64,000 bases of DNA from Roseobacter sp. HKCCD6576-2 (GTDB lineage Bacteria; Pseudomonadota; Alphaproteobacteria; Rhodobacterales; Rhodobacteraceae). A model generated the notes under the pieces. The model ran no database searches, had not been told where the DNA came from, and saw nothing but the letters and a program-made list of their open reading frames with translations. The DNA lies in the NCBI RefSeq assembly GCF_013179285.1, contig NZ_WVNW01000002.1, forward strand, positions 868,001 to 932,000. Direction: 5' to 3'. Shown here in pieces: positions 26,626 through 35,539 of the stretch (the first letter of the stretch is position 1; each line of letters opens with the position of its first letter). The position numbers and the translations under genes were made by a program.

Positions 26626-29427
26626 TCAATGCGCCTCGGCCCAATTCGCCCCCTGCCCCGCATCGACCGTCAGCGGCACAGAGAGTTTCACAGCCGGATC
26701 GGCGGCACCTTCCATCACCTCGCGCGCGGCACCGATCAGATCGCCGACAGCACCCTCCTCGACCTCAAACAGCAATTCATCATGCACCTGGAGCAGCATC
26801 TTCGCGGGCAGCCCCTCAATCGCCGCCTCCATCCGGATCATCGCCCGGCGGATCACATCCGCCGCCGTGCCCTGGATCGGCGCATTAATGGCCGCGCGAT
26901 AGGCGAAACTTGCCTTGGGGCCTTTGGCATTGATCTCAGGCGTATGGATTTTCCGGCCGAACAGAGTCTGCACATATCCGTTTGTTTTCGCGAACTCTTT
27001 TGTCTCGGTCATATAGTCCTTGATGCCCGGGAAGCGCTCAAAATACCGGTCGATGAAGCCCTGCGCCTCGGCCCGTGGGATGCGCAGATTGCGCGCCAGG
27101 CCGAAGCCGGAGATCCCGTAGATCACCCCGAAATTGATCGCCTTCGCCTGGCGGCGCACATCGGGAGTCATCTCATCCAGCGGCACATTGAACATCTCAG
27201 ATGCGGTGATCGCATGAATGTCCTGCCCATCTTTAAAGGCCTGTTTCAGTGCATCGATCCCGGCGATATGCGCCAAGATACGCAGCTCGATCTGCGAATA
27301 GTCGAGCGAGACCAGCGTCTTGCCGGGTTCCGCGATAAACGCCTCACGGATGCGCCGACCTTCCTCGGTCCGCACCGGAATGTTCTGCAAATTCGGATCA
27401 GTGGAGGCCAAACGCCCGGTATTCGCGCCCGCAATCGAATAAGACGTATGCACGCGCCCGGTATCGGCGTTGATATGGTCCTGCAACGCATCCGTGTAGG
27501 TCGATTTCAGCTTCGACAATTGCCGCCAATCAAGCACACGCGCGGGCAGATCATGGCCCTGCGAGGCAAGGTCTTCCAAGACATCCGCGCCGGTGGCATA
27601 CGCGCCGGTTTTCCCCTTTTTGCCCCCCTCCAACCCCATCTGATCAAAGAGAATCTCACCCAATTGCTTTGGAGAGCCCACATTGAACGGCGTCCCAGCC
27701 AGGGCATGAATATCCGCCTCCAGCCCCGCCATTTTCTGCGCAAAGGCGTTCGACATCCGGGAAAGCGTGTCGCGGTCAACTTTGATCCCGGCCATCTCCA
27801 TCCGGGCCAGAACCGGCACCAACGGGCGCTCCAAGGTCTCATAGACCGTCGTCACCTCGGCGCGGTGCAGACCCGGCTTGAACTGCTGCCAAAGACGCAG
27901 AGTGATATCGGCGTCTTCGGCGGCATAGGGTGCTGCATCCTCAATGCTGACATCGGCAAAGGTGATCTGCGATTTCCCGCTGCCGAGCAAAGACTTAATC
28001 GGGATCGGTTCATGGCCCAAATAGCGGTCGCTGAGCGTGTCCATCCCATGCCCATGATGACCCGCATTCATCGCGTAAGACATCAACATCGTGTCGTCGA
28101 TCGGCGCGATATCCACGCCATAGCGGGCCAAGATCTTCGCGTCGTATTTCATGTTCTGCCCGATCTTCAGGACTGACGCGTCCTCCAACATCGGCTTCAA
28201 CGCGGCCAGCACATCGTCAAGCGGCAATTGCCCATCGGCCAGCTTCGCGCCGCCGAAGAGGTCATCGCCGCCTTCTTTGTGGCCAACCGGCACATAGCAC
28301 CCCTCGCCCGCCGCCGTGGAGAGGCAGACGCCGACCAGTTCGGCGGTCATCTCGTTCAAGCCAGTGGTTTCGGTATCCACCGCCACATAGCCCACCGCAT
28401 GCGCCTTCGCGATCCAGACGTCGAGCGCGGGCATGTCTCGCACGATCTCATAGGCCAAAATGTCGAACGGTTTCACCTCGGGCGCGTCCTCCGTTACCGG
28501 TGCGGCGACCTCTTTGATCTCGGGCGCCTCGACGCCCATTTGCTCGGCAATCCGGCGCGTCAGCGTGCGGAATTCCATCTCAGCCAGGAACCCCATCAAG
28601 GCCTCGGGCTCCGGGTCCTTCACCTCCAGGCTCTCCAACGTCACATCAATCGGTGTCTCCTCATCCAGCGTGACCAGGCGCTTTGAGAGCCGAATCTGAT
28701 CGGCAAAATTGATCAGTGTTTCACGGCGCTTGGGCTGTTTGATCTCTTCGGCACGTTGAAGAAGTGTCTCCAAATCCCCGTATTCATTGATCAAAAGCGC
28801 CGCGGTTTTAACGCCGATCCCCGGCGCGCCGGGGATATTATCCACGCTGTCGCCCGCCAGCGCCTGCACATCGATCACCTTGTCCGGGCCGACGCCAAAC
28901 TTGGCCTCCACCCCCTCGCTGTCGATCCGCGCGTTCTTCATCGCGTCCAGCATCTCGACTCCGCCGCCGACAAGCTGCATCAGGTCCTTGTCGGAGGAGA
29001 TGATCGTGCAGCGCCCTCCAGCCTCGCGCGCCTGGCGGGCGAGCGTGGCGATGATGTCATCGGCCTCATACCCTTCCAGCTCCAGACAGGCCAAGTTGAA
29101 CGCCTTCGTCGCCTCCCGGGTCAGCGGGATCTGCGGGCGCAGATCCTCCGGCATCGCGTCGCGATTGGCCTTGTATTGATCATACATGTCGTTGCGAAAA
29201 GTGTGCGAGCCCTTGTCAAACACCACCGCCGCATGGGTCGGCGCATCCGGGCCGGTGTTGGACTCGATCATCTTGTGGATCATGTTGCAAAAGCCGCTGA
29301 CCGCCCCAATCGGCAAGCCATCTGATTTGCGCGTCAGCGGCGGCAGCGCGTGATAAGCCCGAAAGATGAAGGCCGAGCCATCCACCAGATGCAGGTGATG
29401 CCCTTTGCCAAATGTCCCGTCGCTCAT
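26626..29427 (-). CDS. polA: DNA polymerase I
   Basis: Pol I fills gaps and removes RNA primers. The 933 residues show all three domains: 5' nuclease (about 1-300, with DGSAFIFRAYHALPP and GDSVDNIPGAPGIGVKTA), 3'-5' exonuclease with an intact first motif VDTETTGL (about residue 350), and polymerase with motif A (SLDYSQIELRI, about 705), motif B (RRQAKAINFGVIYG, about 760) and motif C (QVHDELLFEV, about 876). Proofreading therefore looks active. Confidence 0.98.
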   Translation of the reverse strand: MSDGTFGKGHHLHLVDGSAFIFRAYHALPPLTRKSDGLPIGAVSGFCNMIHKMIESNTGPDAPTHAAVVFDKGSHTFRNDMYDQYKANRDAMPEDLRPQIPLTREATKAFNLACLELEGYEADDIIATLARQAREAGGRCTIISSDKDLMQLVGGGVEMLDAMKNARIDSEGVEAKFGVGPDKVIDVQALAGDSVDNIPGAPGIGVKTAALLINEYGDLETLLQRAEEIKQPKRRETLINFADQIRLSKRLVTLDEETPIDVTLESLEVKDPEPEALMGFLAEMEFRTLTRRIAEQMGVEAPEIKEVAAPVTEDAPEVKPFDILAYEIVRDMPALDVWIAKAHAVGYVAVDTETTGLNEMTAELVGVCLSTAAGEGCYVPVGHKEGGDDLFGGAKLADGQLPLDDVLAALKPMLEDASVLKIGQNMKYDAKILARYGVDIAPIDDTMLMSYAMNAGHHGHGMDTLSDRYLGHEPIPIKSLLGSGKSQITFADVSIEDAAPYAAEDADITLRLWQQFKPGLHRAEVTTVYETLERPLVPVLARMEMAGIKVDRDTLSRMSNAFAQKMAGLEADIHALAGTPFNVGSPKQLGEILFDQMGLEGGKKGKTGAYATGADVLEDLASQGHDLPARVLDWRQLSKLKSTYTDALQDHINADTGRVHTSYSIAGANTGRLASTDPNLQNIPVRTEEGRRIREAFIAEPGKTLVSLDYSQIELRILAHIAGIDALKQAFKDGQDIHAITASEMFNVPLDEMTPDVRRQAKAINFGVIYGISGFGLARNLRIPRAEAQGFIDRYFERFPGIKDYMTETKEFAKTNGYVQTLFGRKIHTPEINAKGPKASFAYRAAINAPIQGTAADVIRRAMIRMEAAIEGLPAKMLLQVHDELLFEVEEGAVGDLIGAAREVMEGAADPAVKLSVPLTVDAGQGANWAEAH

Positions 29428-29496
29428 CGTCCACCCTCCGCACGTTTCACATCTGTTCTACGCAATGCAATCGGGCCGTGCATCCCCGTTTTTGAT

Positions 29497-30153
29497 CTAT
29501 CCGTGCCACCAAAGCGAGAGCCGGACCGAAAAAGGCGTTGGGGTCCACACACCGGCCTCCACCCCCGCGGCACGCAACATCTGCGTGACCCAGGTGTTGC
29601 AGGTGCGCAGGATGTGGAACCGGTCATGCGCCTTCAGAAACCCGTCTGTTTCGGTAAAACCGGCCTCTAAGATCGGAATATCCGTCGTGCTCTCCGCAAT
29701 CGCGGCCAAGAGCGCTTGATACTGCGCCCCGCTGAGCGTTAGGCGATCATAGAGAAACCCGTCCGGCAACGCCCCGACCACCTCGACCCGCAAGACCGAG
29801 CTGTCTCCGGTCACCGCCCGGGCCAAGGCACGTCCCGAAATGTCCCAATAGGTCCCGGCGGTTGTGTAAAACGCCTCTGATCCCCATCCGACCAGGAAAT
29901 GCTCCACCAAAGGGTTCTGTACCGGGACGCCGGCATCAGCGGCAACCACCATCGCCGCCCGGGTTTCAGGCGTTGCAGGAAGCAGGAAATCATAGTGGAT
30001 CGGGCCGGAGATCAGGCCGATTTCAACTGGCGCGCCACCCGGCGCGATCTGCGCGGTTGGACCCGGGAACACCGCACCAATAACAGCCGCCGATAGGTAA
30101 AGCCCGATGACCAGGAAAACCGCCAAAAGCGCGCGGCGCAGGGTGCGCAGCAT
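29497..30153 (-). CDS. DUF2459 (TIGR02117) family protein
   Basis: The 218 residues start with a membrane anchor or uncleaved signal (LLAVFLVIGLYLSAAVIGAV) and continue with the DUF2459 features: a VEIGLISGPIHYDFLLP region, FLVGWGSEAFYTTAGTY, and the conserved RTCNTWVTQMLRAAGV with Cys and His before it. The pattern resembles a cysteine peptidase-like fold, but no activity is established. Its start overlaps the stop of the zinc-finger gene by one base (TGATG). Confidence 0.85.
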   Translation of the reverse strand: MLRTLRRALLAVFLVIGLYLSAAVIGAVFPGPTAQIAPGGAPVEIGLISGPIHYDFLLPATPETRAAMVVAADAGVPVQNPLVEHFLVGWGSEAFYTTAGTYWDISGRALARAVTGDSSVLRVEVVGALPDGFLYDRLTLSGAQYQALLAAIAESTTDIPILEAGFTETDGFLKAHDRFHILRTCNTWVTQMLRAAGVEAGVWTPTPFSVRLSLWWHG

Positions 30154-30341
30154 CAGCCTTTGTCGAGCTGATCCGCGAAATCTTCATGGATGTATTTCTT
30201 GTCGCAATAGCCACATTCGACCCAACCGACATCCTGCCCGATCTGCAACCAGACCCGCGGATGGCCAAGCGCGCCCTCGCCCCCATCGCAGGCCACGCGC
30301 CAGGTGCTTACCACTTCGGTTTCCGGGGCATCTTGGGTCAT
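30153..30341 (-). CDS. Zinc-finger domain-containing protein (zf-CHCC)
   Basis: A 62-residue protein with CDGG, then HPRVWLQIG and [11 protein letters not shown]: the Cys..His..Cys-X2-Cys arrangement of the zf-CHCC family, related to the small NDUFS6-like subunit of complex I. The ATG at 30341 ([10 protein letters not shown]) is chosen over upstream in-frame starts because the added part has no family similarity. It is likely cotranscribed with the DUF2459 gene. Confidence 0.88.
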   Translation of the reverse strand: MTQDAPETEVVSTWRVACDGGEGALGHPRVWLQIGQDVGWVECGYCDKKYIHEDFADQLDKG

Positions 30342-30441
30342 TTTGCTCGTCCTCACGCTTGTCGGGCCGTCCATCCCGTCATAAGTCCCGTTCATATTGC
30401 AGGTTGCCCGGCGTCGGGCAAGCCCAGCCAGCGGAGGCAAA

Positions 30442-31383
30442 ATGTCAGGCAATGCGATTGAATTGACCGGGTTGCGCAAAACCTACGCGGCGGCCGGACG
30501 CGGCGCTGCGAAAGAAGCGCTCAAAGGGGTCGACCTGACGATTCCGCAGGGCTCGATTTTCGGACTTCTCGGGCCCAATGGCGCGGGCAAATCCACGATG
30601 ATCAACATCCTCGCCGGTTTGGTGACAAAATCATCGGGTAAGGTGAATATCTGGGGCTTCGACCAAGATGTGAACCCGCGACAGAGCCGGGCCGCGATTG
30701 GCGTAATGCCACAAGAATTGAACCTCGATCCGTTTTTCACCCCCCGGGGCGCCTTGGAGGTTCAGGCCGGTCTTTACGGCGTGCCGAAAGCGCAACGCCG
30801 CACCGATGAAATCCTGGCGCTGATCGGCTTGGAAGACAAAGCCGAGGCCTATGCCCGGTCGCTCTCGGGCGGGATGCGACGGCGGCTGCTCTTGGGCAAA
30901 GCCCTGGTCCACAGCCCGCAAATCCTGGTGTTGGATGAGCCGACGGCAGGCGTCGATATCGAGTTGCGGCAGATGCTCTGGGCCAATGTCCGCAAGCTGA
31001 ATGAACAGGGGATGACAATCATTTTGACCACCCATTACCTGGAAGAAGCTCAGGAAATGTGTGACGAAATCGCGATCATCAACCATGGCGAGGTGATCGT
31101 CCGCGACCGAACCGAGACGCTTCTGGCGCAGATGGATGCGAAGACTCTGGTGATTATGCCCGAGGGCGTCGCCGGTCCGGTTCAAACACCCGACGGCGTG
31201 GAATGCAGTAAACGGGCCGATGGGGCGCTGGTGTTTTCCTATCACCGCTCAACTGTCTCGGCCGATACGATCCTTCAAGCGGTGCGCGCGGCGGGGATCA
31301 CGATCCGAGATGTGGCGACCGAGGAACCCAATCTCGAGGATGTCTTTGTCGAACTGACCTCGGCCAAAGCGCCAGCGGCTTAA
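30442..31383 (+). CDS. ABC transporter ATP-binding protein, YadG-like
   Basis: The 313-residue ATPase (ATG at 30442 after GGAGG) has Walker [10 protein letters not shown], signature LSGGMRRRL, Walker [13 protein letters not shown] and switch [12 protein letters not shown], with an extra C-terminal domain of about 90 residues. The [30 protein letters not shown] stretch is typical of YadG-type exporters, which normally pair with an ABC-2 permease. No permease lies beside it: the next gene is on the opposite strand and overlaps its stop codon. Confidence 0.9.
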   Translation: MSGNAIELTGLRKTYAAAGRGAAKEALKGVDLTIPQGSIFGLLGPNGAGKSTMINILAGLVTKSSGKVNIWGFDQDVNPRQSRAAIGVMPQELNLDPFFTPRGALEVQAGLYGVPKAQRRTDEILALIGLEDKAEAYARSLSGGMRRRLLLGKALVHSPQILVLDEPTAGVDIELRQMLWANVRKLNEQGMTIILTTHYLEEAQEMCDEIAIINHGEVIVRDRTETLLAQMDAKTLVIMPEGVAGPVQTPDGVECSKRADGALVFSYHRSTVSADTILQAVRAAGITIRDVATEEPNLEDVFVELTSAKAPAA

Positions 31384-32957
31384 TCTGCGAACAGGTGCGG
31401 GGTTTCGGCCAGTTTCCAGGCCGTCTCTTTCGTGCTCCGGAAAAAGCTCTGCAAAACCTCGGTGTTCTCATCTGTGCTGCGATCCTGACGCAGGCGCAGA
31501 TGATTTGGGAACTCTGCTTCGCGAATGCGTGCCGATTCATAGTCGAACTCATAGCGTAATGTGGGCAAAATCCGACCGATGACTTCCGGCGGTGAATCGG
31601 GCGCCGCCAGCCCCACACGCTCCGCATGCCCGATCAGGTATCGGTCATCGAAGGTGCATTGGATTTCCAACAATTTGGTATTGGCGCGATCCGAGGTAAA
31701 ATCCCCAATGAGGTCTATATTATTGGGATCAAGACAGATCATCATCCGATCCGTGTTGTGATAATCGAACAACATCCGCATCAAGGCACGGCGATGCCGG
31801 TTGCGCTTCTCGAGCGTGCGTTCAATCCCGCCAAGATGGGGGACATCACACCCGGCTTCGTCAAAAAGATACTCGATCCCCGTTATACCGGTGGCCGCTT
31901 CGGCCGCGTGTAACAGCCGCTTGGCCACATGCCATTTCTTGCAGACGATCATCAGCAATTCGCGATCCTGGCCCAGGGTCGCCTCGCGCTCCCAGAACCG
32001 TGGTGCGAACCGCCGCCCGATCCGGCCCCGCCCCGTGAGGAAGCCGTGCAGCCGTCGACCATCACCCGACAGCGCGAAATCGGTCTTGTCCGACGCCCAA
32101 AGCGCGCCCAATCGTTCTTTGAGGAAGGTCGCTTCGGGGCTGATTTTCCGGGCGAACAGGTAATCCTGGCTCAACAACAAATCGTAATGATCGTTGTAGA
32201 AGGTCACCGGCATCCCGTAATCGGAGAACATTTTGAAGGTCAACGACCGGGACTCGATCTCCACATCGGCCACAAGATGTCGCACGATGGTTTGAAAAAA
32301 CGTCTCGTCAGGGATCCAAGTGGTGCGGAAAAATCGGATCACATCGGGCCGCTGTCGGCAGAATTTCAGCACCGCCTCAATCGTGCGCCGGCGCAAACAC
32401 CACCATTGGCTGCCGATCATGATCTGGATATCTTCGGGGATTTTGCGCTCCAGCCCCAACCGCCGCTGCGTGTTGAACAGCGCATAAAACAGCCATTTAT
32501 GCTTCCGCTCATTGACCAGATGGCGATACACCAAACGTTCCCGTTTGAATCCGGTCTTGATCCAATCCGAGGTGAAGAAATCGAAGCTCTCGATATAGTC
32601 CTTATCTGCACTGTCCAGGAATTTCTTGGCGTAAGCCGCTGATTTCACGGACATACAATCGCCCGACAGCATGTAGAAATGCGTCGCTTTCGGGAAGGCA
32701 GCCTCAGCCGCCTCAAGGGCATAGAGGCTGGCCTGCACCAATGACCACTCACCCCACCCGCATTTGATCCGCTTGCGGGCGAAGACCACACCCGGATTGT
32801 CGGCAAGCGCCGATGTGATCGCCGCATAATCGGCGGGCTTGGCCCGCGCATCGAAATGGATCGACACATAATCGCCCGTCGCCGTCAGACGCTCCGCCTG
32901 TTGGATGATGGCGGGCGCATCCTTGTGACACAAAAGGATGAAGGCGATTTTTGCCAT
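31380..32957 (-). CDS. Glycosyltransferase (core-2/I-branching type) with DUF5928 domain
   Basis: The 525-residue protein starts at the ATG at 32957 (MAKIAFILLCHKDAPAI). Residues 1-280 resemble beta-1,6-N-acetylglucosaminyltransferase/xylosyltransferase enzymes: HFDAR, HFYMLSGDCMSVKS, SQWWCLRRR and WIPDETFFQTI. The C-terminal 200 residues correspond to the DUF5928 extension found in Rhodobacteraceae. It has no signal peptide, so it acts in the cytoplasm. It is divergent from a sulfotransferase gene, suggesting joint work on a surface glycan. A GTG start at 32999 is possible. Confidence 0.85.
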   Translation of the reverse strand: MAKIAFILLCHKDAPAIIQQAERLTATGDYVSIHFDARAKPADYAAITSALADNPGVVFARKRIKCGWGEWSLVQASLYALEAAEAAFPKATHFYMLSGDCMSVKSAAYAKKFLDSADKDYIESFDFFTSDWIKTGFKRERLVYRHLVNERKHKWLFYALFNTQRRLGLERKIPEDIQIMIGSQWWCLRRRTIEAVLKFCRQRPDVIRFFRTTWIPDETFFQTIVRHLVADVEIESRSLTFKMFSDYGMPVTFYNDHYDLLLSQDYLFARKISPEATFLKERLGALWASDKTDFALSGDGRRLHGFLTGRGRIGRRFAPRFWEREATLGQDRELLMIVCKKWHVAKRLLHAAEAATGITGIEYLFDEAGCDVPHLGGIERTLEKRNRHRRALMRMLFDYHNTDRMMICLDPNNIDLIGDFTSDRANTKLLEIQCTFDDRYLIGHAERVGLAAPDSPPEVIGRILPTLRYEFDYESARIREAEFPNHLRLRQDRSTDENTEVLQSFFRSTKETAWKLAETPHLFAD

Positions 32958-33098
32958 TTTCGAAACAGAGGCCTCAATCTTTCGGTATCGTTGTGCCACT
33001 AATGCCTAATAGCGGTTGAAGTAACCCTAGTTCTTTGCTTTTTCGGGATCAATCCGCGCGGTATAAGGCGTGCGACGTAGCGTAGGAGGTGCGAAAAC

Positions 33099-33917
33099 AT
33101 GGGTTTTCCGGGAACATGGATGACCGAAAGCGAGAGCGTGGTCTACCGCGTGGTGCCCAAATGCGCCTGCTCGACCATCGGTCAGATCATGTATTACTCC
33201 GACCAGGGCAAGTTCTTCGACGGCGACATCCATGACGCCAAGGACGGGCTGCATAAATGGGCCCTGGAGGACAGCCAGCCGAAGATCGAAGCGAATGTGA
33301 AGGGCCACAAATCCTACGCCTTCACCTGCGTCCGCAACCCTTACACGCGCATCCTATCCAGCTTCTTCGACAAAATCTGCGGCATCCAGCGCAACGGCAA
33401 ACGCTATCGCGGCAATATGGTGCCGCTTCTGATCCAGAAATACGGGATTGAAGTGGGCGGCGACGACGGGAAGCAGGAGTTCGACCAGATCAAAAGCTTC
33501 CGCCGCTTCTTGCTCTTCGCGCGCGACACGATCCGCTGGCGCCGCCCGATGGACCCGGACATTCATTGGTCGGCCATGTCCGGCCATGTCTCGACCTTCA
33601 TCGTCAATGGCGGGCGCTATGACCATATCTTCTGGACCGAGGCCTTCAATGACGGCATGCAGACGGTGATCGACGCGATCCCGATGGCCCATGAGGTGAA
33701 GCTCGACGGCGTCCCCCGGTTCAACGAGAGCGAAGGCCACGGGCCCAAGCGGGCGCATCCGGTCGAAGAGTATTTCGACGATTTGTCGATGCATCTGGTC
33801 TATGAAATCTACAAACGCGATTTCCAGCTCTTCAAATACGATTTCGAAGACCCGTCGAACAAAATGCCGATTGGTGAGATCGATCTGGACGAGGTCCATG
33901 CGAAACTGGGCGACTAG
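33099..33917 (+). CDS. Sulfotransferase family protein
   Basis: The 272-residue protein has the PAPS-binding motifs of sulfotransferase family 2: VPKCACST near residue 20 (5'-phosphosulfate loop) and FTCVRNPYTRILSSFFDKI near residue 75 (3'-phosphate loop). A strong TAGGAGG ribosome-binding site precedes the ATG. It is divergent from the DUF5928 glycosyltransferase across 141 bases. A glycan acceptor is likely but not shown. Confidence 0.88.
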   Translation: MGFPGTWMTESESVVYRVVPKCACSTIGQIMYYSDQGKFFDGDIHDAKDGLHKWALEDSQPKIEANVKGHKSYAFTCVRNPYTRILSSFFDKICGIQRNGKRYRGNMVPLLIQKYGIEVGGDDGKQEFDQIKSFRRFLLFARDTIRWRRPMDPDIHWSAMSGHVSTFIVNGGRYDHIFWTEAFNDGMQTVIDAIPMAHEVKLDGVPRFNESEGHGPKRAHPVEEYFDDLSMHLVYEIYKRDFQLFKYDFEDPSNKMPIGEIDLDEVHAKLGD

Positions 33918-34608
33918 GATAGGTGCGGCGCTCATCGCGGCGCTGCTGGCGACACCAGTTTTCGCCACACCGCCGCAGGTGATCCATGTCGAGGATCAGC
34001 TGTTCGCACGAAATGCGGACACGCTGTTTCTGCTCCGCCGGATCATCGACAATCACGGCCTGCATCTCGTTCAGCAGACCGACACCCTGCTGATTGCGCG
34101 CAGTCTCTCCAGCAGCGATGATCAGACGTTTCACGGCGTCTCCCGGGTGATTGATTACGGGCCCGATGGAGCCCCTCGGGTAGAGACGCTGCCGCTTGCC
34201 GCGCCCGCCAACCCCTATGATGTGTTCGCCGATTTCGGTGCCTGGCCGGTGCATGTGCCAGATTTCTGGGAGACGGCCGATATCGCTCTGGATGCCACCG
34301 GTTTCCGGGTCACCGCATGGGGCTCGGGGGAAGAACGCATCTACGCCCTGTCCCTCGACGAGCTCACGCGCCGGGTCACCGAGACGCTGCAAGCAGGTCG
34401 CGATGCCTTGCCACTCCACCGCGTCGGCGGCGGCATCGGACCCGATCCCTATGGCCCGGGCCTCTTTGACATCCGCCGCGATTGCATACCGGGGCGGTTC
34501 ACCACGCTCTTTCACGCACCCGGCGATCCGGCCTTGGCGCAGCTGGTCTGCGAAGAACCCAGGTTGGGCCAGACGGTCCGGCTCTGGACGCTGTTACCGA
34601 GGCTCTAG
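33898..34608 (+). CDS. Exported protein of unknown function
   Basis: An ATG at 33898, overlapping the end of the sulfotransferase gene by 20 bases, gives 236 residues with a signal peptide (MRNWATRIGAALIAALLATPVFA). The mature part includes two Cys (RRDCIPGRF and QLVCEEPR) that could form a disulfide. The overlap suggests translational coupling with the sulfotransferase gene. I do not recognise the family. Confidence 0.75.
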   Translation: MRNWATRIGAALIAALLATPVFATPPQVIHVEDQLFARNADTLFLLRRIIDNHGLHLVQQTDTLLIARSLSSSDDQTFHGVSRVIDYGPDGAPRVETLPLAAPANPYDVFADFGAWPVHVPDFWETADIALDATGFRVTAWGSGEERIYALSLDELTRRVTETLQAGRDALPLHRVGGGIGPDPYGPGLFDIRRDCIPGRFTTLFHAPGDPALAQLVCEEPRLGQTVRLWTLLPRL

Positions 34609-34723
34609 CCGCGAGCGCTTTATGAAGGTTTTGTGAAGTTTTCGCTGGTTCGATCCAGATCAAATCAGACGTTACGTGTTTCGAGCAGGCTCGGGGTTAG
34701 GATTTAACCTCAGGAGCGCCAAG

Positions 34724-35539
34724 ATGTTTGACATAACCGACGCCCCCACGACCGTGAGCCATCCAGCGGGCCGCAACGCGCCGCCCTTCATGGAGATACG
34801 GGATCTGAACCTCTGGTATGAGGAAAAACAGGCCCTGACCGATGTGAATTTCGACCTCTACGAGACCGAAGCCCTGGCCTTTATCGGCCCATCTGGCTGC
34901 GGCAAATCCACCGCGCTGAAATGCCTGAACCGGATGCATGACGACACCCGCGGCGTGCGGGTCGAGGGATCATTGACCCTCGAAGGGGACGATATCTACG
35001 CCCCCGAGGTCGATCCGCCCCTGCTGCGCCGCCGTTTTGGCTGGGTGGCGCAGAAGCCGAACCCCTTCCCCTCCTCGATCTTCAACAATGTCGCTTATGG
35101 CGCGCGGCTGCACGGGCTGATGCGCAACCGGGCGGAGTTGGAGGCGCATGTAGAGACCTGCCTGAAACGGGCGCATCTCTGGGATGAGGTGAAAGATGAT
35201 CTGCATCGGAAAGCCGGCACCGATCTGTCCGGAGGGCAGCAGCAGCGGCTCTGCATCGCCCGGGCGCTTTCAACGCAGCCTGATGTGCTGTTGATGGATG
35301 AACCGACCGGCTCCATCGACCCGATTGCCACGGCGAAAGTCGAAGAACTGGTGATGGAGTTGAAGCAGAGCAAATCCATCGTCATCATCACCCATTCGAT
35401 GATGCAGGCCCGCCGCGTGGCCGACCGGGTCGCGTATTTCCACCTGGGCCGACTGGTTGAAATCGGGCCCAATGAAAAGATGTTCACCGGCGCCGAAACC
35501 GCCGAAGCGCGGTCGTTCATCGAGGGCAAGTTCGGCTAG
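34724..35539 (+). CDS. pstB: Phosphate ABC transporter ATP-binding protein, PstB-like
   Basis: The 271 residues (ATG at 34724 after CAGGAG) have the PstB pattern: GPSGCGKSTALKCLNRMHD, Q-loop WVAQKPNPFPSSIFNNVAYGARLHG, signature LSGGQQQRLCIARAL and Walker B VLLMDEPTGSIDPIAT. PstB energises high-affinity phosphate uptake with PstA and PstC. None of pstS, pstC, pstA or phoU is adjacent, so this is an orphan copy. Its stop overlaps that of the antiporter gene on the other strand by 4 bases. Confidence 0.88.
   Translation: MFDITDAPTTVSHPAGRNAPPFMEIRDLNLWYEEKQALTDVNFDLYETEALAFIGPSGCGKSTALKCLNRMHDDTRGVRVEGSLTLEGDDIYAPEVDPPLLRRRFGWVAQKPNPFPSSIFNNVAYGARLHGLMRNRAELEAHVETCLKRAHLWDEVKDDLHRKAGTDLSGGQQQRLCIARALSTQPDVLLMDEPTGSIDPIATAKVEELVMELKQSKSIVIITHSMMQARRVADRVAYFHLGRLVEIGPNEKMFTGAETAEARSFIEGKFG

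Noticed and set aside
26560-28176. Open frame of 538 residues opposite polA
   Set aside because: polA is complete and certain on the minus strand; the plus-strand frame is Arg/His-rich shadow.
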